A program made the position numbers and the translations under genes. Below are positions 15,415 through 22,740 of a stretch of 33,120 bases of DNA, piece after piece. Position 1 is the stretch's first letter. Each line of letters begins with the position of its first letter. Source of the stretch: Achromobacter pulmonis (GTDB lineage: Bacteria; Pseudomonadota; Gammaproteobacteria; Burkholderiales; Burkholderiaceae_B); assembly GCF_002885955.2 (NCBI RefSeq), contig NZ_POQS01000004.1, forward strand, positions 761,831-794,950, read 5' to 3'. The notes under the pieces were generated by a model. That model had not been told where the DNA came from, ran no database searches, and worked only from the letters and a program-made list of their open reading frames with translations.

Positions 15415-16935
15415 TCAGCGGGCCTGCTCCTTCGACGCGCTGGCCACCAGCGCGTCGAAGCGTTTGTCCAGCTCGGCCAGCGCGTCGTCGATATGCGCGC
15501 GGCGCGCCTTGATCCAGGCGTCCTGCGACGCGAGCTGATCGCGCGCCTGCCTGAGCATGCGCTCCATCTCGGCCGGCTGCGGCCCGCCCAGCGTGGCGCG
15601 GTTCTTCACAATGGCCACCGGGTCCAGCGTGGAACGGAACTCCGCCTCGCTCATCGGCAACTCCGTGCCGTACTTCGAGTCCTTCATCGCGTCGGCGTAG
15701 ATGCGGCGCGCCTGCTCGTACGGGAAATCCAGCGGCTTGATGTTGTTGGCCTTGGCGTAGCTCACCACTTCGGAGGCGAAATGGTGGCCATCGCGAAACG
15801 GCAGCTTGTACTTGCGCATCAGCACGTCGGCCAGTTCCTGCGAGGCGGTCCAGTCGCTGTTCAGCTCTTCGAGCGCGCGTTCGGGATTGATCACCATGGC
15901 CTTGAGCACCCGGTCCCAGCGCTTGAGCGCCGAGATGCCGGCGTCGACCATCGCGGAATTCTGCTTCACGTCCTTGGGGTCGCTCATGCCGGGGGTAATG
16001 TTGTGGGTCTGGATGACCGGCCCCAGGGCCAGCGTCACGGCGGTCGAGGCGTCGCTGCGGGTGTCGTTGAGCAGGCCGGGATTGCGCTTTTGCGGCATGG
16101 CGCTGGACACGTAGGTGTTGCCGCCGCCCTCCTGCAGCAGTATCCAGGGGCGCGGCTGGGCGTACTGCGTCATCACGTCTTCGACGAAGTTGCCCGTGCG
16201 CAGCGCGATGCTGGCGACGATGGCGCCCACTTCCACCGGCTGGTCCATGGAGGAAATCTGCGAGGCGTCGTAGGCGTTGTCGACCAGGGCCGTGAAGCCC
16301 AGATAGCGCGCCATGCGTTCGCGGTCCAGCGGCCAGCTGGTGCCGTTGAGCACCGTGGTGCCCATCGGCGAGCGGTCGATGCGCGCGTAGGCTTCGCGGA
16401 TGCGCTGCGCGTCGCGCGCCAGCCCGGCCGCGTGGCCCAGCAGGTAGTGCCCGTAGCTGTTGGGCTGGGCGGCCACGCCGTTGGTGTAGTTCGGCACCAC
16501 GGTGCCGGCCTGGCGCGCGGCCAGGTCCACCAGCGACGAGGCGGTGACGTTGAGCTGGCCGGCCAGCTCCAGCAGCTTGTCGCGCAGGATCGCGCTGCGG
16601 TAGGTGGCGTGCATGTCCTGGCTGGATCGGCCGGCGTGCAGCAGCGTCACGTCCTCGCCGGCGGCCTTGATCAGGAGCGGCTCGAAAGTGATGACGCTGG
16701 CCGGGCGCTTGGCCCCGGGCTGGTTGCCATCGCGGATCACCTGGGCCACGCCCGCGGCCAGGCGCGGCGCCATGCTTTTGTCCAGCAGGCCTTCGTCCGT
16801 ATTGATGACGGCCGTGGCCTTGTTGATCTCGCCCAGCCAGAAGAACGGATCGCGCGGCGGCTGCTGGGCCGGCGCGGCCTGCGCGGCCAGCGACAGCGAC
16901 AGGGCGGCGCCCAGGGTGGATAGCGGAAGTCTCAT
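15415..16935 (-). CDS. exported lyase of the argininosuccinate lyase/fumarase superfamily
   Basis: A 506-residue protein with a clear signal peptide (MRLPLSTLGAALSLSLAAQA, cleavage near residue 20-23), so probably periplasmic, which is unusual for this superfamily of cytoplasmic C-N or C-O lyases. The three conserved regions are recognisable: HAGRSSQD (100-107, like TGRSRND of argininosuccinate lyase), YTNGVAAQP (150-158) and the signature SSAMPQKRNP (277-286) with the flexible-loop serine, lysine and asparagine. In region 2 the expected YTHLQ histidine is replaced by asparagine (N152), so chemistry or substrate may differ. The start at 16935 is chosen because it puts the signal peptide at the N-terminus; an in-frame ATG at 16992 would bury it. 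It is divergent from a LysR gene. Substrate unknown. Confidence 0.85.
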   Translation of the reverse strand: MRLPLSTLGAALSLSLAAQAAPAQQPPRDPFFWLGEINKATAVINTDEGLLDKSMAPRLAAGVAQVIRDGNQPGAKRPASVITFEPLLIKAAGEDVTLLHAGRSSQDMHATYRSAILRDKLLELAGQLNVTASSLVDLAARQAGTVVPNYTNGVAAQPNSYGHYLLGHAAGLARDAQRIREAYARIDRSPMGTTVLNGTSWPLDRERMARYLGFTALVDNAYDASQISSMDQPVEVGAIVASIALRTGNFVEDVMTQYAQPRPWILLQEGGGNTYVSSAMPQKRNPGLLNDTRSDASTAVTLALGPVIQTHNITPGMSDPKDVKQNSAMVDAGISALKRWDRVLKAMVINPERALEELNSDWTASQELADVLMRKYKLPFRDGHHFASEVVSYAKANNIKPLDFPYEQARRIYADAMKDSKYGTELPMSEAEFRSTLDPVAIVKNRATLGGPQPAEMERMLRQARDQLASQDAWIKARRAHIDDALAELDKRFDALVASASKEQAR

Positions 16936-17075
16936 GGCGTGCTCGTCGAGGGAAGGGGAAACCCAGTGTATCGGCGCGCCCGGCTGCGGCATATCCCGGA
17001 TTTCACCGAGCGGCGGGCGATGATGGCGCGCCGGTTTGCCATTAACATACGAGCGAAAATCCCTGCCTGACGCCT

Positions 17076-18026
17076 ATGCCCCGTCCAAACCTGGTCAACG
17101 CCGAAACCCTGTGCATGATTGCGAAGCTGGGCAGCTTCCGCGCCGCCGCCGAGCGCCTGTACACCTCGCAGCCCGCCGTATCGGCGCGCATGCGCGAGCT
17201 GGAGCAGTCGCTGGGCTTCGCCCTGTTCGAGAAGCGCGGCCGCCGCCTGGAGCTGACGGTGCCGGCGCGCCGCTTCGTCGAACGCGTCGAGCCGCTGCTG
17301 CTGGCCGTGGAAGACGCCTTCACCGATGCGGAAGCGGTCACCAACGCCGCCGGCACGGTGCGCATCGGCATGGGCGAGATCTCCATGACCTGGTTTTCGC
17401 GCGTGGTGCCCGAGCTGCGCCGCGCGCTGCCGCGCGTCTCGTACGAAATCGAGCTGGACCTGGCGGTCAAGCTGCAGGAACACCTGGCCTCCGGCGCGCT
17501 CGATATCGCCATCGTGGCCAACCGGCTGCGCGACGATCAGTTCATCTGCACGCCGCTGGGCACCACGCGCATGTCCTGGATGGTGTCCTCGCGCCTGCTG
17601 ACCGACGCCCAGGGCCAGCCCCGCTCGATGCAGTCGCTGCTGCGCACGGAACCGCTGTGGTGCGTGTCCCGTCCGTCCGGCTTCTTCGGCCCCGCCCAGG
17701 ACGAACTGCGCGCCATGGGCGCCAACCTGGACAACGTCTGCAGCTGCAACCGGCTCAACAGCCTGATCGAGGTGGTCGAAGCGGGCGGCGGCATCGCCCA
17801 GCTTCCGGAGATGATGGTGACCGAGCAGGTCAAGGCCGGCACGCTGGTGCCGGTGGACCCGGACCTGGAGCCGCTGACGCTGGAATTCACGCTCGCCACG
17901 CACCGCAACCAGGGCCAGGCCGTGGTGCGGCAGGTGGTTCAGGCCCTGGCGCGGCTGGGCAAGGCCGCCACCGGCAGGCCGCGGGCGGCGCGGCGGCCGC
18001 TCACGCGCCCGACAGCGCCCGCTTGA
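17076..18026 (+). CDS. LysR-family transcriptional regulator
   Basis: A 316-residue regulator with an N-terminal LysR helix-turn-helix (LCMIAKLGSFRAAAERLYTS, QPAVSARMRELEQSLG) and a substrate-binding domain from about residue 90 (TVRIGMGEISMTWFSRVVPE). The last 25 residues are an Arg/Pro/Ala-rich tail that overlaps the convergent CoA ligase gene by 26 bases. It is divergent from the exported lyase (140-base gap), its most likely target. It could also act on the ligase/aldolase locus downstream, but no direct sign of that is seen. Confidence 0.9.
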   Translation: MPRPNLVNAETLCMIAKLGSFRAAAERLYTSQPAVSARMRELEQSLGFALFEKRGRRLELTVPARRFVERVEPLLLAVEDAFTDAEAVTNAAGTVRIGMGEISMTWFSRVVPELRRALPRVSYEIELDLAVKLQEHLASGALDIAIVANRLRDDQFICTPLGTTRMSWMVSSRLLTDAQGQPRSMQSLLRTEPLWCVSRPSGFFGPAQDELRAMGANLDNVCSCNRLNSLIEVVEAGGGIAQLPEMMVTEQVKAGTLVPVDPDLEPLTLEFTLATHRNQGQAVVRQVVQALARLGKAATGRPRAARRPLTRPTAPA

Positions 18027-19539
18027 GCACCTTGCCGCTCGCGTTGCGCGGCAGCTCGGCCATGAATTCCACGTGCTCGGGCACCTTGAAGTAGGCCAGC
18101 CGCTCGGCGCAATGCGCCTTGAGCGCCGCGGCGTCTTCGCCGCGGCCGTCGTGCAGCACGATGAACGCCTTGACGGACTGGTCGCGCACCGGGTCGGGCA
18201 CGCCGACCACCGCCACGTCGCGCACGTCGGGGTGGCCCATCAAGGCCTCTTCCACCTCGGCCGCCGAGATGTTCTCGCCGGCCCGCTTGATCACTTCCTT
18301 CTTCCTGCCGAAGAAATAGAAATTGCCCTTCGCGTCCTGGTAGCCGAGGTCGCCGGTATGCAGCCAGCCGCCGTCGAACGCGGCCTGCGTCGCGGCCGGG
18401 TCGCGGTAATAGCCCAGCGTCAGCGTGCGCCCGGGATGGCCGCGCACCACGATCTCGCCGATCTGGCCCGGCGCGACCGGCCGGTTGTCGTCATCGACCA
18501 GGAACACTTCGCGGTCCGGCGTCGGACGCCCGATGGACGGGTAGGTGGACGGCGCGGCGTGCGACTGCAAGGTGATGTAGAGCATGGACTCGGACTGCCC
18601 GTAGCCGTTGCGCAGCGGAATGCGAAAACGCGCCACGAAGGCCTCGATCTCGGCCTCCGAAATATTGATGGCGTAGCCCGCATAGCGCACCTGGTGCGCG
18701 GTATCGAACGGCGAGGGCGCCTGGTTCAGCAAGGTGCGGCACAGCATGCCTGACAGGCTGCATATGGTGATGCGGTGCTCGATCAACTGACGCAGGTAGC
18801 GCGATGCGCTGTAGCGTTCGCCGATCACGGCGGTGGCGCCCGCGGTCAGGCAGGACAGCACCGTTTCCTGGCAATTGGCATGGAACAGCGGCTTGTTGTT
18901 GAACACGCGGTCGGCGCGCGACAGCCCGCTGTTGGCCGCGCCCGCCTGGCCGCACCACAGCAGGTTGGCCTGCGTCAGCATCACCCCCTTCGGCCGCGCC
19001 GACGTGCCCGAGGTATAGAGGATCTGCGCCAGGTCGTCGCTGCCCTGCGGCGGCGCGCGGAACGACTCCGGCGGCGCGGCCAGCTCGCACGACAGGCCCT
19101 CGGGTTTCAGGCTGCCGCGCGGCACGCAGGCGATGGACGGCGCCTGCGCCATCGTCGCGCAGACCTCGCGCACCAGCGCTTCGTGCGCCGGCTCCACCAC
19201 CGCCAGCGCGGGCTGGCAATGCTCCAGCTGATAGGCCACTTCGGGAGCCGTCAGGTAGATGTTGCCAGCCACGATGACCGCGCCGGCCAGCATCAACCCC
19301 ATCCACAGCGGCACGTACTCCGCCGTATTGCCCATGAACACGAACACGCGGTCGCCAGGCCTGACGCCCCGTGCCTGCAGCCCCGCCGCGAAGCGCATGG
19401 CGGCCTCGCGCAATTGGATGTAGCTGAGCTGGCTGACGTCGCCATTCTGGTACTCATGCACGACCGCTATCCGATGCCCGTGGCACTGCGCCTGTTCATC
19501 GAGCAAATCCATGATCGTGCGATTTCCTACAGCGTCCAT
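18001..19539 (-). CDS. AMP-forming acyl-CoA ligase
   Basis: A 512-residue member of the ANL adenylating superfamily, expected to convert a carboxylic acid to its CoA thioester using ATP. Core motifs are in order: P-loop YTSGTSARPKG (175-185), NGYGQSES (311-318), TGD (395-397), the hinge GRKKEVIKRAGENIS (411-425) and the C-terminal catalytic lysine in NASGK (K503). The overall style is that of CaiC-like (carnitine/crotonobetaine) or medium-chain ligases, but the acid cannot be named. GGAGG lies 5 bases before the ATG. It is divergent from the aldolase-reductase-Bug-monooxygenase-hydrolase set, with a shared operator region between, so it is probably part of the same pathway. Confidence 0.9.
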   Translation of the reverse strand: MDAVGNRTIMDLLDEQAQCHGHRIAVVHEYQNGDVSQLSYIQLREAAMRFAAGLQARGVRPGDRVFVFMGNTAEYVPLWMGLMLAGAVIVAGNIYLTAPEVAYQLEHCQPALAVVEPAHEALVREVCATMAQAPSIACVPRGSLKPEGLSCELAAPPESFRAPPQGSDDLAQILYTSGTSARPKGVMLTQANLLWCGQAGAANSGLSRADRVFNNKPLFHANCQETVLSCLTAGATAVIGERYSASRYLRQLIEHRITICSLSGMLCRTLLNQAPSPFDTAHQVRYAGYAINISEAEIEAFVARFRIPLRNGYGQSESMLYITLQSHAAPSTYPSIGRPTPDREVFLVDDDNRPVAPGQIGEIVVRGHPGRTLTLGYYRDPAATQAAFDGGWLHTGDLGYQDAKGNFYFFGRKKEVIKRAGENISAAEVEEALMGHPDVRDVAVVGVPDPVRDQSVKAFIVLHDGRGEDAAALKAHCAERLAYFKVPEHVEFMAELPRNASGKVLKRALSGA

Positions 19540-19598
19540 CCAGCCTCCGGCATGTTCTGATTTTCAATGGCGCACCCGCGCCGCGTGGGAAGAAAACC

Positions 19599-19753
19599 AG
19601 TATAGGAACCGGCCCATGCGCGCACCAGCTAAACGTTTTTATGCGTTTCGATCAAGGTTTTTCATGCATTGCTTTGCCGCCGACGCATTGATGCGATTTA
19701 TGCGTTTCCATCAAAACGTTTGCTTAGTCGCGGCAGGCCGGAAAACCTATACT
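19599..19753. promoter_or_regulatory. divergent promoter region with operator array
   Basis: Two TATACT -10 elements point outward: 19604-19599 on the minus strand toward the CoA ligase, and 19748-19753 on the plus strand toward the aldolase-like gene. Neither has a good -35, suggesting activation. Between them lie two copies of the palindrome AAACGTTT (19631-19638 and 19714-19721) and two copies of an 18-base direct repeat TTTATGCGTTTCSATCAA (19638-19655 and 19697-19714, one mismatch), 59 bases apart. The palindromes touch the outer edges of the direct repeats, giving a symmetric block. AAACGTTT with central CG is typical of LacI/GalR-family operators, but no such regulator is encoded in the window. 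Confidence 0.65.
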
Positions 19754-19816
19754 GCGCATCAAAGGCGCCGCCAATGCGCCGTCCAGGCAGCAACCATGGA
19801 AACCGGAGGGGCAGTC

Positions 19817-20575
19817 GTGACAGCAGCATCGATCAAGGATCAGGTATCGGCCGAGGAATGGGCGGTGCGCGTCGACCTGGCCGCGGCCTACAACCTGGCG
19901 GTGGCCATGCGCATGACCGATCACATCTATACCCACATATCGGCACGGGTTCCGGGCGACGAGCCGCATTTCCTGATCAACGCCTACGGCCTGACCTTCG
20001 ACGAAATCACCGCGTCGAACCTGGTCAAGGTGAACATCGACGGCGAGATCCTGCTGGACCGGACCGGGCTGGGCATCAACCCGGCCGGTTTCGTCATCCA
20101 CAGCGCCATCCACCGCGCGCGGCACGACGCCGCCTGCGTGATGCACACCCACACGGCCGCCGGCATCGCGGTCTCGGCGCAGCAGACGGGCCTGCTGATG
20201 ATCTCGCAGCACGCGATGCGCTTTCACAGGCGCCTGGCCTACCACGACTACGAAGGCGTGGCGCTGGACATGGACGAGCAGCAGCGCCTGGTGGCGGACC
20301 TGGGGCCGCACAACGCGATGATTCTGCGCAACCACGGCCTGCTGGCCTGCGGCGCCAGCGTGCCCGACGCGTTCGACGCCATGTTCTACCTGGAGCGCGC
20401 CTGCCAGGCGCAGGTTGCGGCGCTGGCCGGCGGCCTGCCCCTGGTGGTTCCGCCCGAAGCCGTCGCGGAAAAAGTCGGGCGCCAGTTCGACAAGCTCGAC
20501 CGCCCTTCGCGCCACAAGCACTGGCCTCCCCTGCTCCGGATGCTGGAAGGCATCCGGCCCGCCTACAAACAGTAG
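19817..20575 (+). CDS. class II aldolase/adducin-family protein
   Basis: A 252-residue zinc-dependent enzyme of the fold shared by fuculose-1-phosphate aldolase and several decarboxylases. Metal ligands are H110 and H112 (HTHTAAG) and H174 (RNHGLL). The catalytic glutamate expected in the SSE segment of true aldolases is replaced (NPAGFVIHSAIH), so it may be a decarboxylase, epimerase or something else. The GTG start at 19817 is chosen because GGAGGGG lies 6 bases upstream; an in-frame ATG at 19796 is the alternative, without a good ribosome site. First gene of a plus-strand operon that continues through the reductase, Bug protein, monooxygenase and hydrolase. Confidence 0.85.
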   Translation: MTAASIKDQVSAEEWAVRVDLAAAYNLAVAMRMTDHIYTHISARVPGDEPHFLINAYGLTFDEITASNLVKVNIDGEILLDRTGLGINPAGFVIHSAIHRARHDAACVMHTHTAAGIAVSAQQTGLLMISQHAMRFHRRLAYHDYEGVALDMDEQQRLVADLGPHNAMILRNHGLLACGASVPDAFDAMFYLERACQAQVAALAGGLPLVVPPEAVAEKVGRQFDKLDRPSRHKHWPPLLRMLEGIRPAYKQ

Positions 20576-20621
20576 CGGCAACCGCGCCGCCTCCCGGGCG
20601 GCCCACTTTCGCAGCGTAGCA

Positions 20622-21614
20622 ATGGAAAATTCTCATCAGTGCCGCATCGCGGTATACGGTGCGGGCGCGATCGGCTGTCTGCTGGCCGCGCGCCTGGCCC
20701 AGGCGGGATGCCACGTGTCCGTGGTGGCGCGGGGCGAGACCCTGGACGCCCTGCGCCGGCACGGCGCGGGCCTGGCCGTGGACGGCGCCGTTCACCGCCA
20801 TCCCGTGCACGCCACGGACGATCCCGCGCAGATACGCGAGGTCGACTATCTGTTCCTGACCGTCAAGCAGCAGGCCCTGCCCGCGATCGCTCCCGGCCTC
20901 ATGCCCATGCTGGCCGCCGGCGGCGCCATCGTGCCCGCGGTCAACGGCATCCCGTGGTGGTATCTGCCCACGCTGGACTCGCCGCTGGGCGCCGCGCCGC
21001 TGGTCTCGGTCGACCCCCAGGGCGTGCTGGCGCGCGCGGTGCCGCTGGAGCGGGTGCTGGGCGCCGTGGTCTATATCGCCGCGCACAGCGCACAGCCCGG
21101 CGTCGCGTCGCAGGACGCGCGCAACAACCTCGCCATCGGCGAGCCGGACGGCGCGCTGTCGCCGCGCGCGCTGCGGCTGGCGCGCCTGCTGACGCAGGCC
21201 GGCGTGCAATGCGAGGCCAGCCCGCGCATCCACGAGGCCGTCTGGATCAAGGCGGCAGGCAACGCCACCTTCAACCCGCTGAGCGTGCTGGCCCACGCGC
21301 GCATGGACGCGCTGGTGTCGGACCCTTACCTGAGCAGGCTGGCCCGCGCCCTGCTGCATGAGTATCTGTCGCTGGGCAAGGCGCTGGGCCTCGCGCTCGA
21401 CGTGACCGTGGAGCAGCGCATGCAGGCGGCCGCCGGCTCGGGCGCGGCGCAGACCTCGATGCTGCAGGACGCGCTCAAGGGCAAGCCGCTGGAGACCGAC
21501 GCGCTTATCGGCGCCATGGTCGAGATCGCCGAAAAACTAGACCTGGACATGCCCTGCGCCAACATGGTGTGGGGCCTGATCCGGCATCGGAACCGCAGCG
21601 CCGGTTCGCTCTGA
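20622..21614 (+). CDS. ketopantoate reductase-family (PanE/ApbA-like) oxidoreductase
   Basis: A 330-residue NADPH-dependent enzyme that reduces a 2-keto acid (or oxidises the hydroxy acid). GAGAIG (13-18) is the dinucleotide loop, TVKQQAL follows strand 4, and the C-terminal domain carries K210 in WIKAAGNATFNPLS, matching the catalytic lysine and asparagine of PanE. The catabolic setting argues against a role in pantothenate synthesis: paralogues of this family are frequent in Alcaligenaceae accessory operons. Forty-six bases separate it from the aldolase-like gene, and the ribosome site is poor. Thirty-two bases downstream begins the Bug protein. Confidence 0.88.
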   Translation: MENSHQCRIAVYGAGAIGCLLAARLAQAGCHVSVVARGETLDALRRHGAGLAVDGAVHRHPVHATDDPAQIREVDYLFLTVKQQALPAIAPGLMPMLAAGGAIVPAVNGIPWWYLPTLDSPLGAAPLVSVDPQGVLARAVPLERVLGAVVYIAAHSAQPGVASQDARNNLAIGEPDGALSPRALRLARLLTQAGVQCEASPRIHEAVWIKAAGNATFNPLSVLAHARMDALVSDPYLSRLARALLHEYLSLGKALGLALDVTVEQRMQAAAGSGAAQTSMLQDALKGKPLETDALIGAMVEIAEKLDLDMPCANMVWGLIRHRNRSAGSL

Positions 21615-21646
21615 TACCCAACCGGGACAACAACAGGAGACAAGAC

Positions 21647-22612
21647 ATGAAATGGCTATCGCACTGCCTCGCCGCCGCCCTGCTGTGCGCGGGCGCGGCC
21701 GCCCAGGCGCAGGACTATCCGGCCAGGCCGGTCAACATCGTGGTGCCGTTCACGCCCGGCGGCGTGACGGACGTCATGACCCGCCAGATCGCCGCCAAGC
21801 TGCAGGACGACCTGGGCCAGCCCGTGGTGGTGGTCAACAAGCCCGGCGCCGGCACCATGATCGCATCGGCCTACGTGGCCAAGGCGCCCGCCGACGGCTA
21901 CACCCTGCTGATGGCGGCCTCGTCGCTGGGGATCGCGCCCAGCCTGTACAAGAACACCGCGAACTACGACCCGGTCAAGGACTTCCAGCCCGTGTCGCTG
22001 ATCGCCAGCGTGCCGCACATCCTGGTGACCGGCAAGCAGGTCCAGGCGAGCAGCGTGAAGGACCTCATCGCCACGCTCAAGAAGGACGGCCGCGCCGCGA
22101 CGTTCGCGTCCTCGGGCAACGGCACCTCCAACCATCTGGAGGGCGAGCTCTTCGCTGCGCTCACCGGGTTGAAGATGACGCACATCCCGTACAAGGGCAG
22201 CGTGCCCGCGCTGACCTCGGTGGCCGGCGGCGAAGTCGACATGCTGTTCGTGGACATCGCGGCCGCCCAGCCCTTCCTCGACAGCGGCAAGGTGCGCCCG
22301 CTGGCCGTCACCACCAAGACCCGCTCCGCCGTGCTGCCCGAACTGCCCACGGTGGAAGAGTCCGGGCTGCCCGGCTACGACGCCATGCCCTGGCTGGGCA
22401 TCGTGGCGCCCGCCGGCACGCCGCCCGCGGTGGTCGAGCGCCTGCAGGCCTCGCTGCAGAAAATGAAGGCGGCGCCCGACATCCAGCAACAGTTCAGGAA
22501 GATGGGCCTGGACGGACAGTTCACCCGGCCCGATGCGTTCGGCGCCTTCATCGTCAGCGACAGCGCCAAATGGGCCGAGCTGATCAGGAAGTCCGGCGCC
22601 AGCGCCGAATAG
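21647..22612 (+). CDS. Bug/TctC-family periplasmic solute-binding protein
   Basis: A 321-residue exported receptor of the tripartite tricarboxylate transporter type. Signal peptide MKWLSHCLAAALLCAGAAAQ with cleavage before QDYPARP, then the family hallmarks PVNIVVPFTPGG, KPGAGTMIAS, the ADGYTLL segment and HIPYKGSVPAL. These proteins bind carboxylates, amides or aromatic acids. The TctA/TctB membrane genes are absent, as is usual for Bug paralogues in Bordetella and its relatives. AGGAGA lies upstream of the ATG at 21647. Its place between the reductase and the Baeyer-Villiger monooxygenase suggests that it captures the substrate of this pathway. Confidence 0.93.
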   Translation: MKWLSHCLAAALLCAGAAAQAQDYPARPVNIVVPFTPGGVTDVMTRQIAAKLQDDLGQPVVVVNKPGAGTMIASAYVAKAPADGYTLLMAASSLGIAPSLYKNTANYDPVKDFQPVSLIASVPHILVTGKQVQASSVKDLIATLKKDGRAATFASSGNGTSNHLEGELFAALTGLKMTHIPYKGSVPALTSVAGGEVDMLFVDIAAAQPFLDSGKVRPLAVTTKTRSAVLPELPTVEESGLPGYDAMPWLGIVAPAGTPPAVVERLQASLQKMKAAPDIQQQFRKMGLDGQFTRPDAFGAFIVSDSAKWAELIRKSGASAE

Positions 22613-22740
22613 CGCTCCCTCGCGGCCGGACGCGGACACACCGCGCCGCCCGCTTCCCCCCAACCACGCCGACGATCCGTGGCCCGCAACGATGCGCCGC
22701 CGCGCGGCCCCGGCTTTTCCGTCTACTCCGAAGGACCCCT

